Assembly (NCBI RefSeq): GCF_016093545.1
Contig: NZ_JADKYX010000009.1
Coordinates: 124,001 to 188,000, forward strand
DNA: 64,000 nt
From: Massilia rhizosphaerae
GTDB taxonomy: Bacteria; Pseudomonadota; Gammaproteobacteria; Burkholderiales; Burkholderiaceae_D
Direction of reading: 5' to 3'
Part shown: positions 29,954 through 38,995 of the stretch, piece after piece
Numbering within the stretch: the first letter of the stretch is position 1
Layout: every line of letters starts with the position of its first letter
Notes under the pieces: generated by a model
Seen by the model: the letters and a program-made list of their open reading frames with translations, nothing else
Told to the model about the DNA's origin: nothing
Database searches by the model: none
Translations under genes and position numbers: made by a program

Positions 29954-31588
29954 TCAACCCGCCGTTTTCAGGCGCGGCCCCTTGTCGTATTTCTTGAGGA
30001 TCTGCTGGTGCAGCCCGGCCAGCGCCGGCAGCTTGGGATTGACCGGATCGAGACGGCGCACGCCGGCGATGTAGCCGAGGGCCTGCTGGCCGAGCCGCTC
30101 GTCCCAGCCGTCGTGGTCCAGGCATTTCAGGGTGGCCAGCGCGGCGTTGAACACGACTTGCGGATTGTCCGGCAGCTTGGTCGCCGCTTCCTGCATCAGC
30201 ACGACGGCGCCCTTGTAGTCGCCGCTCTTGGCCTTGGCGGCGCCCGTCGCGACGAGGTCGACGACCTGCTGGCGGCTTTCCAGCGCCAGTTTCTGCGCCG
30301 TCTCGGCCTGGCCCGCGTTCTCGAACACGGCCATCGCGCGCGCCACCGCGGCGCCGTTCTGGGCGTTGCGCATCACGTCGCGCACGATCTCGGCGGCGCC
30401 CTCTTCCATGCCGTTCTCGATGCAGGTGCGGGCCAGTTCCAGCTTGATGTCGGCGCGCAGTTCGGGCGCTTCCTTGCTGGCCTCCAGGGCCGTCGTCAGC
30501 GACTCGGCCAGGCGCGCCTCGTTGCCCGTGTATTCGTGCACGAGGCTGGCCGCGATGGCGCTGCACAGCGGCGCGTGCTTCTGGAAAGCCATCGATTTGT
30601 CCAGGTCGCGGATGACGGCCGCGGCCTGCACGGGGTCGCCCTTGCGCACGAGGGTCTGCACGAGCAGCACGTGGTCCTGCGGGTCCTTGAACTCGGAATA
30701 CCTGGCCTTGCTGACGACCTGCCTGAAAACCTTTTCGGCCGTATCGTGGTCGCCCGCTTCGAGCGCCGTCTCGCCCAGCTTGCGCAGCCGGCGCACCGCA
30801 TGCGGCGACACGGCCACCGCCTCCGCCAGCACGGCCTGCGCGTCGCCCAGTGCGCCGATCGCCTCGTGGGTGCGCGCCAGCCAGTCGTAGGCGTCGACGA
30901 AATTCTTGTTGCCGTCGACGAGCTCCTCGAGCAGGTCGCGCGCTTCGTCGAAGCGCTCGCGCAGGAACAGGGTCTTGGCCAGGCCCAGGCGCGCCCAGGC
31001 GATGGCCTTCGTCTCGACCAGCTTGCGGTAGATCGGCTCGGCCTCGTGCGGCTCGCCGAGGAACATGTGGAGCTCGGCGCGCAGGCGCATGAAGTCGACG
31101 AGGTAGCGCGGATGGCGGGCTTCGCCGTCGACGCAGGCGGCGATCGCCTCGCGCTGGCTGCCCGACGCCATCAGCTCGTACACGGGCAGGAGCGCGTTGC
31201 GCCGCTCCAGGCCGCGCGCGATGCGCTCGAGCAGGCGGTCGGCCGTGAACGGTTTCAGGACGTAGTCGGTGGGCCCCAGTTCGGCGGCGCTGACGACCTT
31301 GCCGTAATCGCCTTCGGCCGTGACCATGAAGAACATGGTCGACAGCGGCATGAGCTTGTGATGGCGCACGTCCTCGAGCAGTTGCTGGCCGTCCTGGCCG
31401 CCTTCCAGCGCGTATTCGCACAGGATCAGGTCGTAGTGCTTCAGGCCGAGGTGCTTGATGGCCTGGTTCGAGCTGGCGACGTGGTCGATCTTGCTCAGGC
31501 CGCACATGTTCAGCATGTTGTGGATCGTCGAGCGCATGCCGGCATGCGGCTCGATGATCAGGGCGGTGAGGCCGTCGAGTTCGTTCAT
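29954..31588 (-). CDS. Response-regulator receiver protein with TPR-like repeats
   Basis: 544-aa protein starting at the ATG at 31588 after GGGG. The N-terminal receiver domain (about 1-125) has the Thr and Lys switch residues (MVTAEGDY and YVLKPFTA). The expected phospho-acceptor position in HYDLILCEYALEGG is Glu58, not Asp (codon 31415-31417). The first acidic pocket also reads EP (IIEPHAG) rather than DD. The rest is a long helical solenoid of TPR-like units, for example WARLGLAKTLFLRERFDEA and DAYDWLARTHEAIGALGDA. It probably works as a phosphorylation-independent or constitutively active adaptor. It is in an operon with the HDOD gene. Confidence 0.8.
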   Translation of the reverse strand: MNELDGLTALIIEPHAGMRSTIHNMLNMCGLSKIDHVASSNQAIKHLGLKHYDLILCEYALEGGQDGQQLLEDVRHHKLMPLSTMFFMVTAEGDYGKVVSAAELGPTDYVLKPFTADRLLERIARGLERRNALLPVYELMASGSQREAIAACVDGEARHPRYLVDFMRLRAELHMFLGEPHEAEPIYRKLVETKAIAWARLGLAKTLFLRERFDEARDLLEELVDGNKNFVDAYDWLARTHEAIGALGDAQAVLAEAVAVSPHAVRRLRKLGETALEAGDHDTAEKVFRQVVSKARYSEFKDPQDHVLLVQTLVRKGDPVQAAAVIRDLDKSMAFQKHAPLCSAIAASLVHEYTGNEARLAESLTTALEASKEAPELRADIKLELARTCIENGMEEGAAEIVRDVMRNAQNGAAVARAMAVFENAGQAETAQKLALESRQQVVDLVATGAAKAKSGDYKGAVVLMQEAATKLPDNPQVVFNAALATLKCLDHDGWDERLGQQALGYIAGVRRLDPVNPKLPALAGLHQQILKKYDKGPRLKTAG

Positions 31589-31761
31589 ATCCCCGTTTTC
31601 CGTGGTTGCCTGCGATGGGCAGATGGGCTGCACAGGCCCGTTGGCCTACCGAGTATATTACGTCCAGGGAACAAAATTCTTGAATTTCACCCGCAGCCGA
31701 CCGGCGGAAATGTCGCAAAAAACCACACTGTTGGTCACCGGGGAGCCGGTTGGGCGAAAGA

Positions 31762-32772
31762 TCAGGCGCCGGGCTGGCGCGCCGCGGCCTGGCGCAGCGG
31801 CGCGCGATGGCCGTTGACGCAGTCGGCATGGGCGCCGCCGATCATGATGTTCTGGTAGCGGACTTCGTATTTTCCCGCCGACAGCTTGTCGATCAGGAAC
31901 TTGGCGCGGCCCAGCACGTATGCGTGGCGCACGTTGGAGCGGCGGTCCAGGTCGTAGATCTTGACCAGCACGGGCGACGGGTTATTGCTGTTGTCGACCA
32001 GCACCTGCATCTCGTCGCCCTGGTTGCCGAGCGGGTAACCGTCGACGTAGCCGGACTGCGCGGGCCACGGATCGCCCGTCGGCGCCACCTGGGCCTGCAG
32101 ATCGGTGTCGCAATCGGGCGCGCGCGTCGGCACGACCAGCTGGGTCACGGCGAGGGCCTTGATGTCGGGCGGCGCATCGGCCTGCCCGGCCGGACGCGCC
32201 CAGCCGTCGGCGCTGACGTCGGTGCCGAGCGGATCCGGCGGCGAGTTCGGCGCCGATGCCGATGCCGACGCCGAAGCGGACGCCGCCGGCGCCGCTGCCA
32301 CGGTGGCCGGTTGCGCCTTGGCGGACCACACGAGCGCGGCCGGCAACCCCTTGGGCGGATCGAGCAGCACGATGGTCAATGCACCGCCGCCCACGAAGGC
32401 GGCCAGCATGAGGCCCCACCAGCGCGGGTCGCGCAGCACGCGCCAGCGCGACGGCGCGGCGACCTGGCGCGGTTCCCAGTGCGGGTCGCCGCGCGGCCGC
32501 TCGCGGCCATCCTCGCCGTGCGAGCTTTCCAGCCACTCCACTTCCCACTCTTCCGACGCGATCCACTCGTCGTGTTCCTTGCGGCGCACGGGATCGGACA
32601 GGATGTTGTAGGCCGTGTTGACGATGGCCATGATGCGGGCGGCGCGCTCGTCGCCCGGGTTCTTGTCGGGGTGGTATTTCTGACTCAGCGCCTTGTAGGC
32701 CGCGCGAATGACTTCCTGCGGTGCGTGGCGCGACACCTTCAGGTTGTCATAATGGGTATGGATCTTGGCCAT
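31762..32772 (-). CDS. J-domain (DnaJ-like) membrane protein
   Basis: 336 aa. The N-terminal J domain (residues 5-72) has the HPD motif at 34-36 (QKYHPDKNPGD), so it should stimulate an Hsp70 ATPase. There is no Gly/Phe or zinc-finger region. It is followed by an acidic linker, one predicted transmembrane helix (WWGLMLAAFVGGGALTIVLL) and an Ala/Pro-rich region. A C-terminal domain of unknown type (SPVLVKIYDLDRRSNVRHAYV) probably faces the periplasm. It is a type III/C J-protein. A 173-nt gap without recognisable features lies between its stop and the start of the response-regulator gene. Confidence 0.75.
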   Translation of the reverse strand: MAKIHTHYDNLKVSRHAPQEVIRAAYKALSQKYHPDKNPGDERAARIMAIVNTAYNILSDPVRRKEHDEWIASEEWEVEWLESSHGEDGRERPRGDPHWEPRQVAAPSRWRVLRDPRWWGLMLAAFVGGGALTIVLLDPPKGLPAALVWSAKAQPATVAAAPAASASASASASAPNSPPDPLGTDVSADGWARPAGQADAPPDIKALAVTQLVVPTRAPDCDTDLQAQVAPTGDPWPAQSGYVDGYPLGNQGDEMQVLVDNSNNPSPVLVKIYDLDRRSNVRHAYVLGRAKFLIDKLSAGKYEVRYQNIMIGGAHADCVNGHRAPLRQAAARQPGA

Positions 32773-32948
32773 GGTCGGGAGTCAGGTTGCATGGGCGCCA
32801 CGCACGACGCCCACGCTTGCTGCCGTGGGCATCCTGCTGCATCAATATTAGCCGATTCGTTCAGTAACGGCAGAGGCAAGGGACGGCCTGCCGTACGAGC
32901 GGCAGTACAGCATAGCCGGGTTTGTATCCACCGCGCAAGATGTCAGCA

Positions 32949-34103
32949 TTACAACTTGTGGCTGCGATCGGCGCGCTCGACGGCGGGTTCAAGCGCAACG
33001 CCGCTGCCGACGATGAGCACCTTGAACAATTCCCCCATTTCTGCGGGCGACACGAGCTTCTGCACGGCCTTCGATTGCGGCAGGTAGCGCAGCGCATCTT
33101 CCGGGTCGGTCTTGAGCAACAGGTCGCCGATGCCGGACGCCAGCAGGAACGCGGCCTGGCTCATATAGCCCAGCACGTCCAGCCCGGCATCGTGGGCCGC
33201 CAGCGCCATCGCGGTGAAATCGACGTGCGCCGTGATGTCCTGCAGACCCGGCAGGTAGAACGGATCGGGATGCGCATGGTGGCGGTAATGACACATCAGC
33301 GTGCCGCTCGTGCGCTCGTCGAAATAATATTCATGGGCGGGGAAGCCGTAGTCGATCAGGATCGCGGCGCCCTTGCCGCCCTTGAACGTGTGCGCCAGCG
33401 AGCGCATGAAACCGCAGCCGATGGGGTGCACTTCGGTCAGGTAGCCGTCCTGCAGCGCGTCGGCGCAGTGGCTCTCGACCTGGCGCGCGATCTGGTCCAG
33501 CAAGGCCGCGTCGGGCTCGCTTGATGCGAACGCGAAGCGGCCGGCGTCGACCGTCACCATCTGGCGGTGCCAGCGGCCGCCGTCGCGCAGGACGAGCTCG
33601 ACCGGCATCGCATCCAGCACCTCGTTGGCGAGGACGACGCCGCGGAACGCATCGGGAAAATCGTGCACCCAGCGCACCTGCGGGAACGCCTTCAGCGCTT
33701 CCTGCTGGCGCGCGCGCAGCTCGCCCGACAGCTCAATGATCGTATAGCTGTCGACGCGCACGCCCAGCTCGCCCAGCGTCGTCAGGACGTCGAGCGCCAA
33801 TTTGCCCGTGCCGGCGCCGAATTCGATGATGTTGGGACCACTTTGGGCCATAATAGCGGCGGCCGCGCGCGCCAGCGTGGCGCCGAACAGCGGGCTGATC
33901 TCGGGCGAGGTGGTGAAATCGCCGTCATGGCCCAGCTTGGCCGCGCCGCCGCTGTAGTAGCCGAGATTCGGCGCGTACAACGCCAGCTCCATGAAACGCG
34001 AGAACGGGATGGCGCCGCCCTGGTCGGCGATCTCGGCGGCGATCATGCGCTGCAGGGCTTGGGACGCGGCCAGCGCGTCGCCGGAGGGGAGAGGTAAGGA
34101 CAT
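32949..34103 (-). CDS. SAM-dependent methyltransferase, MidA/NDUFAF7 family
   Basis: 384 aa. The start at 34103 (MSLPLPSGDALAASQ) is the first ATG before the conserved region. The family hallmark IPFSRFMELALYAPNLGYYSGG and the SAM-binding motif IIEFGAGTGKLALDVL are clear. NDUFAF7/MidA proteins methylate an arginine of a complex I subunit in mitochondria. Bacterial members are usually of unknown target. The gene is divergent from the FolM-like gene with 71 nt between. The 176 nt beyond its 3' end (32773-32948) show no coding signal. Confidence 0.85.
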   Translation of the reverse strand: MSLPLPSGDALAASQALQRMIAAEIADQGGAIPFSRFMELALYAPNLGYYSGGAAKLGHDGDFTTSPEISPLFGATLARAAAAIMAQSGPNIIEFGAGTGKLALDVLTTLGELGVRVDSYTIIELSGELRARQQEALKAFPQVRWVHDFPDAFRGVVLANEVLDAMPVELVLRDGGRWHRQMVTVDAGRFAFASSEPDAALLDQIARQVESHCADALQDGYLTEVHPIGCGFMRSLAHTFKGGKGAAILIDYGFPAHEYYFDERTSGTLMCHYRHHAHPDPFYLPGLQDITAHVDFTAMALAAHDAGLDVLGYMSQAAFLLASGIGDLLLKTDPEDALRYLPQSKAVQKLVSPAEMGELFKVLIVGSGVALEPAVERADRSHKL

Positions 34104-34174
34104 CCGGCCATTGTAGCGAGAATCGGCAAGGACCAACAAACGGCGCCGCCGGTGCGCCGCCGCACGACATCACG

Positions 34175-35014
34175 ATGACACAGACCACGACCAACGACGA
34201 ACCGTCTTCCACGAGCCGCAGCCCCGCCGCCAACGACGCCGCGGCGCCGCACGCCCGGCGCGCCCGGGTGGCGCTGGTCACGGGCGCCGGCCGGCGCCTC
34301 GGGCGCGCCATCGCGCTCGGCCTGGCCGAGGCCGGCTGGGACGTCGCCGTGCACTACCGCCAGTCCGCGCACGAGGCCGACGAGGTCGTGGCCGCGATCC
34401 GCGCCCTGGGCCGGCGCGCCGTCGCGCTGCATGCCGACCTGGCGATTGATGCCGCCGTGCGCGCCCTGCCGCGCCAGGCCGTGCACCTGCTGGGCGGGCT
34501 CGATTGCATCGTCAACAATGCGTCGTTGTTCGAATACGACAAGCCGGACGCGTTTTCTCCGGCCCTGCTGGCCACCCACATGCAGTGCAATGTGGCCGCC
34601 CCACTGCTGCTCGCGCAGGAACTGCACGCGCTGGTGCCGGACGGTGGCCAGGCCGTCGTGATCAACTTGCTCGACCAGAAACTGTACAATCTCAACCCGG
34701 ATTTTTTGTCGTACACGTTGTCAAAAGCGGCATTGCAGACGGCCACCACCTTGCTGGCCCAGGCGCTGGCGCCGAAGTTGCGCGTCGTCGGCGTCGCGCC
34801 CGGCATCACGCTCGTGTCCGGCGACCAGAGCGAAGACGGTTTCGAGCGCGCGCACCAGGTCACGCCGCTGGGCCGCTCATCCACGCCGCAAGACATCGTC
34901 GACGCCGTGTGCTATGCGGCAAACGCGAAGGCCGTGACCGGCACCACCCTGCTCGTCGACGGCGGCCAGCACCTGATGCCGCTGGCGCGCGACGTGATGT
35001 TTTTGACCGAATAA
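34175..35014 (+). CDS. folM: Short-chain dehydrogenase, FolM / pteridine reductase-like
   Basis: 279-aa NAD(P)H-dependent SDR. A roughly 27-residue Ser/Ala-rich N-terminal tail precedes the nucleotide motif VTGAGRRLGRAI. The Arg-Arg version (TGAGRRLG) is typical of FolM/pteridine reductases. The catalytic pair is in FLSYTLSKAAL (Y and K), and NNAS is also present. The downstream neighbour is dihydroneopterin aldolase, which supports a pterin or folate role (dihydrofolate or dihydromonapterin reduction). The start could be later within the tail. The symbol is given from motif plus context. Confidence 0.75.
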   Translation: MTQTTTNDEPSSTSRSPAANDAAAPHARRARVALVTGAGRRLGRAIALGLAEAGWDVAVHYRQSAHEADEVVAAIRALGRRAVALHADLAIDAAVRALPRQAVHLLGGLDCIVNNASLFEYDKPDAFSPALLATHMQCNVAAPLLLAQELHALVPDGGQAVVINLLDQKLYNLNPDFLSYTLSKAALQTATTLLAQALAPKLRVVGVAPGITLVSGDQSEDGFERAHQVTPLGRSSTPQDIVDAVCYAANAKAVTGTTLLVDGGQHLMPLARDVMFLTE

Positions 35015-35045
35015 TTTTTATCTCCCCTTACATCGAAGGTTTCCT

Positions 35046-35444
35046 ATGTTGTCCGCCCTGTTCTACCCGCAGCTGCGCGATTGCCGCAGGCTGTTCCTGC
35101 GCAATTACGAAGTCATGATCAACATCGGTGTGCATGAGTTCGAGAAAAAGGGCGAGCAACGCGTCCTGATCAATGTCGACCTGTATATTCCGCTCGCCCT
35201 GTCGACCCCGAAGGACGACCAGCTGGACGAAGTGGTCGACTATGACTTCATGCGCGAGACCATCGCCAAGCGCATGGCGCAAGGCCACGTCCACCTGCAG
35301 GAAACCCTGTGCGACGACGTCGTGAAGGCGATGCTGGCCCACCCGAACGTGCGCGCGGCCCGCGTGTCGACGATGAAGCCCGACGTGTATCCCGACTGCG
35401 AAGGCGTCGGCGTGGAAGTGTTCCAGATCAAGGATGAAGCATGA
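35046..35444 (+). CDS. folB: Dihydroneopterin aldolase family protein
   Basis: 132 aa. FolB cleaves 7,8-dihydroneopterin to 6-hydroxymethyl-7,8-dihydropterin in folate synthesis. The family features are [20 protein letters not shown] (substrate and Glu region), [11 protein letters not shown], and the C-terminal [16 protein letters not shown]. The size is normal (about 120-130 aa). It lies 32 nt after the FolM-like gene and overlaps ttcA by 4 nt (ATGA), so all three are likely co-transcribed. Confidence 0.88.
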   Translation: MLSALFYPQLRDCRRLFLRNYEVMINIGVHEFEKKGEQRVLINVDLYIPLALSTPKDDQLDEVVDYDFMRETIAKRMAQGHVHLQETLCDDVVKAMLAHPNVRAARVSTMKPDVYPDCEGVGVEVFQIKDEA

Positions 35445-36364
35445 ACGAAGTGACGATGGCGTGTCCTGAGCCGGACGCAGCCGATAAAAAGACGGAAAAG
35501 CAGGCGTACGAGAACAACAAGCTGCACAAGCGCCTGTGCCGCCTCGTCGGCCAGGCGATCGGCGATTTCAACATGATCGAGGACGGCGACAAGATCATGG
35601 TTTGCCTGTCCGGCGGCAAGGACAGCTATGCCCTGCTGGACATCCTCATGACCTTGCGCGAACGCGCGCCGATCCGGTTCGACATCGTCGCCGTCAACCT
35701 GGACCAGAAACAGCCGAACTTCCCGGCCGACGTGCTGCCCGCCTACCTGACGAAGCTCGATATCCCGTTCCATATCGAGAACCAGGACACCTACAGCATC
35801 GTCAAGCGCCTGATCCCGGAAGGCAAGACCACGTGCTCACTCTGTTCCAGGCTGCGGCGCGGCATCCTGTACCGCGTGGCGGACGAGCTCGGTTGCACGA
35901 AGATCGCCCTGGGCCACCACCGCGACGATATCCTGGAAACCTTCTTCCTGAACATGTTCTTCGGCGCGAAGATCAAGGGCATGCCGGCCAAGCTCGTGTC
36001 GGACGACGGCAAGCACGTCGTGATCCGCCCGTTGGCCTATGTGAAGGAAGCGGACACCGAGCGCTATGCGGAAGTGAAACAATTCCCGATCATCCCCTGC
36101 GACCTGTGCGGTTCGCAGGAAAACCTGCAGAGAAAACAGATCAAGGCCATGCTGCGCGAGTGGGAACGGAAATACCCGGGCCGCGTGGAAAACATCTTCT
36201 CGTCGCTGTCGACCGTCGTGCCGTCCCACCTGATGGACCGCGACATGTTCGGCTTCACGGACCTGAAGGCCGACGGCATCGCGAATCCGGCCGGCGACAT
36301 CGCCTTCGACGAAGAGCCGTGCGGGACGCCGGCCTCGGGGACCATTCCGCTGCAGCCGCTCTGA
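35441..36364 (+). CDS. ttcA: tRNA 2-thiocytidine(32) synthetase TtcA
   Basis: 307 aa. TtcA thiolates C32 of certain tRNAs using ATP and a [4Fe-4S] cluster. The PP-loop SGGKDS is at residues 57-62. The paired CxxC is Cys132/Cys135 in [11 protein letters not shown], and the third-cysteine region is Cys220/Cys223 ([16 protein letters not shown]). The GHHRDD motif is intact. The length matches E. coli TtcA (311). It overlaps folB by ATGA. The 190-nt gap that follows (36365-36554) carries no gene I can recognise. Confidence 0.95.
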   Translation: MNEVTMACPEPDAADKKTEKQAYENNKLHKRLCRLVGQAIGDFNMIEDGDKIMVCLSGGKDSYALLDILMTLRERAPIRFDIVAVNLDQKQPNFPADVLPAYLTKLDIPFHIENQDTYSIVKRLIPEGKTTCSLCSRLRRGILYRVADELGCTKIALGHHRDDILETFFLNMFFGAKIKGMPAKLVSDDGKHVVIRPLAYVKEADTERYAEVKQFPIIPCDLCGSQENLQRKQIKAMLREWERKYPGRVENIFSSLSTVVPSHLMDRDMFGFTDLKADGIANPAGDIAFDEEPCGTPASGTIPLQPL

Positions 36365-36554
36365 GCCGCTCGGTGTTTTGACGTTGTCTATGTAATACAG
36401 TTTCGCCGAGGCCAACTCCTCGGCCCGCATGAGATCGATTTCACTCTGGTGACGGCCCGACAAACGCCACAATGGGCCGAAAAAGCGATGTAATATTCCT
36501 ACCTCGCCTGCGGCGCCCTGGGCGTGCGCATCGTCCAACTCACCTGGATTCCTC

Positions 36555-37862
36555 ATGCAAATCGGCCAACCCGCCGGTGCCGCCCAGCCGGGCGGCGCCT
36601 CTGCCAATGCCAACGCCCAAGCCGGGAACACCAACATCGCCAGCCTGCGCGTGTTCGTGTTCGCCCTGTTCTTCACCTTCGGCGGCATCACGAGCCTGAA
36701 CGACGTCATCATCCCGAAACTGAAGGACTTGTTCACGCTGTCGTACGCCCAGGCGATGCTCGTGCAATCGGCGTTCTTTGCCGCCTACTTCATCGTGTCG
36801 CTGCCGGCCGCCGCCATCGTGCAGCGCATCGGCTACATGCGGACGGCCGTCGTGGGCCTGCTCACGATGACGGCCGGCTGCCTGCTGTTCATTCCCGCGT
36901 CGTCGTCCGGCATGTTCATCACCTTCCTGCTGGCGCTGTTCGTGCTGGCGGCCGGCATCACCATCGTGCAGGTCGTGGCGAATCCGCTGATCTCGATGCT
37001 GGGCGCCCCCGCCACGGCCTCCAGCCGCCTGACCTTCGCCCAGGCCTTCAATTCCCTCGGCACGACCGTCTTTCCCTACGTCGGCGCAATCCTGATCCTC
37101 GGCTCGCTGGCCCGCGTCGACCAGGCCACGCTGTCGGCCGACGCCCTTGCCGCCTACCGCGCCGCCGAGAGCCAGGTCGTGGTGCACACCTACCTCGGCC
37201 TGGCCGTCGCGCTGGCCGTCGTCGCGTTCCTCGTCTGGACGAACCGCAAGAAGCTCGTCGAACACCCCCATCCGGAAAGCACCATGTGGGGCGCCTTCGA
37301 CCTGCTGAAACAACCGCGCTTCGCGTTCGGCACCCTGTGCATCTTCCTGTACGTCGGCGCGGAAGTGGCCGTCGGCTCGCTGATCGTCAACTACCTGATG
37401 CAGCACGACGTGCTGGGCCTGGGCGCGGAAGCCGCCGGCAAGCACGTGCCGCTGTATTGGGGCGGCGCCATGGTCGGCCGTTTCCTCGGCGCTTATGTCC
37501 TGCGCATCTGCTCGCCCGGCAAGGTGCTGGCCGGCGCCGGCGCCATCGCCGCCCTGCTGCTGCTCGCCGCCGCGACCACCCACGGTGCAACGTCGGGCTG
37601 GGCGCTGCTGGCCATCGGCCTCGTCAATTCGATCATGTTCCCCACCATCTTCACCCTGGCCTCGGAAGGCCTGGGCGAACGCGCGGCCGAAGGCTCGGGC
37701 CTGATCTGCGTGGCCATCGTCGGCGGCGCCATCGTACCGCTGATCACGGGCTACGCCGCCGACGCGGCCGGCCTGCGCCTCGCGTTGGGCGTGCCCGCGC
37801 TGTGCTACCTGCTGATCCTCGGCTTCGGCTGGTACGCGCGCCGGCCGCTCCGGCAAGACTGA
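36555..37862 (+). CDS. Sugar MFS transporter, FHS (fucose/glucose-galactose symporter) family
   Basis: 435-aa inner-membrane symporter with about 12 predicted helices. The first-helix block FFTFGGITSLNDVIIPKLK and the LGAPATASSRLTFAQAFNSLGT block are typical of the FHS (FucP/GluP) family of sugar/H+ symporters. It is a paralog of the transporter at 50990 in the mannan region. It is not next to any sugar enzyme, so its substrate is unknown. A 7-bp hairpin lies between it and the convergent glycosyltransferase gene. Confidence 0.85.
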   Translation: MQIGQPAGAAQPGGASANANAQAGNTNIASLRVFVFALFFTFGGITSLNDVIIPKLKDLFTLSYAQAMLVQSAFFAAYFIVSLPAAAIVQRIGYMRTAVVGLLTMTAGCLLFIPASSSGMFITFLLALFVLAAGITIVQVVANPLISMLGAPATASSRLTFAQAFNSLGTTVFPYVGAILILGSLARVDQATLSADALAAYRAAESQVVVHTYLGLAVALAVVAFLVWTNRKKLVEHPHPESTMWGAFDLLKQPRFAFGTLCIFLYVGAEVAVGSLIVNYLMQHDVLGLGAEAAGKHVPLYWGGAMVGRFLGAYVLRICSPGKVLAGAGAIAALLLLAAATTHGATSGWALLAIGLVNSIMFPTIFTLASEGLGERAAEGSGLICVAIVGGAIVPLITGYAADAAGLRLALGVPALCYLLILGFGWYARRPLRQD

Positions 37863-37884
37863 GGCTCGCCAGGCCTCGCGAGCC
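37863..37884. terminator. Hairpin between convergent genes
   Basis: A 7-bp stem ggctcgc/gcgagcc with an 8-nt loop starts right after the transporter stop codon and lies 5 nt short of the glycosyltransferase stop. It has no T-run on either side, so it is a weak terminator candidate for both genes. Confidence 0.4.
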
Positions 37885-37888
37885 GCGC

Positions 37889-38794
37889 TTACCCGGCCAC
37901 GTCGGTCCCGGCCGGGCGCACGTCATCCGGCCGCTTGCGCACCGGTCCGAGCTGGCGCAGCGCGCGGCCATTGATGCGGTCGCGCTCCGCGTCGCGCAGC
38001 CAGCCCCATTTATTGAAATAGCGCCAGGCCGACACATACCGCCGCCAGCACGACGCCGCCCGCCGACGCCAGCCGCCCGCGCCGACGCGGGCGACATCGC
38101 GCGCGGGATGACGCACCACCGTCACGTGCGGCACGAAGACCGTGCGGGCGATGCGGGCGGTGCGGCGCGCCAGGTCCACCGTGTCGAAACGCAGCAGGAA
38201 GCGCTCGTCGAACATGCCGGCGCGCAGCACGGTCTCGACCCGCATCAGCAGACAGCACGCGGGCGGCACCGGCACTTCCATCACCCGGCTGTAGCCGCTC
38301 GCGTGCAACTGGTAGCGCGCCAGCCTGCCGCTGGACCGGTGCAGCAGCGGAAAGCAGCGTCCCAGCAGCATTTCCAGCGGTCCCGGCAGCAAGCTGCACA
38401 GCGGTTGCAGGCGCCCATCGATCCCCTGCACGCGCGGCGCCAGCAGGCCGACGTCGGGATGCTGCTCCAGGTAGGCGATCATCCGGGCCACCGCGTCGAG
38501 CGGCAAGCCGATGTCGGGCCCCAGCAGCAGGTGATGGGCGCTCCCGGCGTCGGCGGCCTCGCGCAGGACCCGGTTATGGGCAAGCGCGTGACCTGGACGC
38601 TCGGGCTGCGGGCGGTAGTGGGCGCCGTAGCGTCCGGCCAGCGCGGCCAGGCCCGGCTGCCGCGCATCGTCGACCAGGTACACCAGCAGGTGCGGGCACG
38701 CGGTGGACAAGCTGAGCAGCAGGTGCTCGATGCGTTCCAGCGCCGCCGTGCCGCAGACGATGCAGCAACTGGCCCGCACGGCCGAGGCGCACAT
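37889..38794 (-). CDS. Family 2-type glycosyltransferase
   Basis: 301 aa. The ATG at 38794 follows GGAGG. The GT-A-like start (VRASCCIVCGTAALERIEHLLLSL) is followed by a position resembling the DXD region (VYLVDDARQPG). The middle part is LLLGPDIGLPLDAVARMIAYLE, and the family's VGLLAPRVQG and ERFLLRFDTVDLARR blocks are present, resembling rhamnosyltransferase-like GT2 enzymes of polysaccharide synthesis. There is no transmembrane anchor beyond weak hydrophobic stretches. It stands alone, so acceptor and donor are unknown. The 201-nt gap to the S41 gene has no recognisable content. Confidence 0.7.
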   Translation of the reverse strand: MCASAVRASCCIVCGTAALERIEHLLLSLSTACPHLLVYLVDDARQPGLAALAGRYGAHYRPQPERPGHALAHNRVLREAADAGSAHHLLLGPDIGLPLDAVARMIAYLEQHPDVGLLAPRVQGIDGRLQPLCSLLPGPLEMLLGRCFPLLHRSSGRLARYQLHASGYSRVMEVPVPPACCLLMRVETVLRAGMFDERFLLRFDTVDLARRTARIARTVFVPHVTVVRHPARDVARVGAGGWRRRAASCWRRYVSAWRYFNKWGWLRDAERDRINGRALRQLGPVRKRPDDVRPAGTDVAG

Positions 38795-38995
38795 GGTCAG
38801 CCTCCGCCGCGCGTGCGTGTTCGCCTTCGTTCACGGGAACGATGAAAAATCTTGTCCATGGCACGCTCCTTCAACCAAAACACATGGGTTGAGAGTGGCG
38901 CCGCGGGCGGCGGTTGCAACGGAATCGACGGCGATTGCGCAGGATCAGACCGCGTGCATGTGCCGCCGCCGATTCAACCGGCCTCGACTGCCCGC

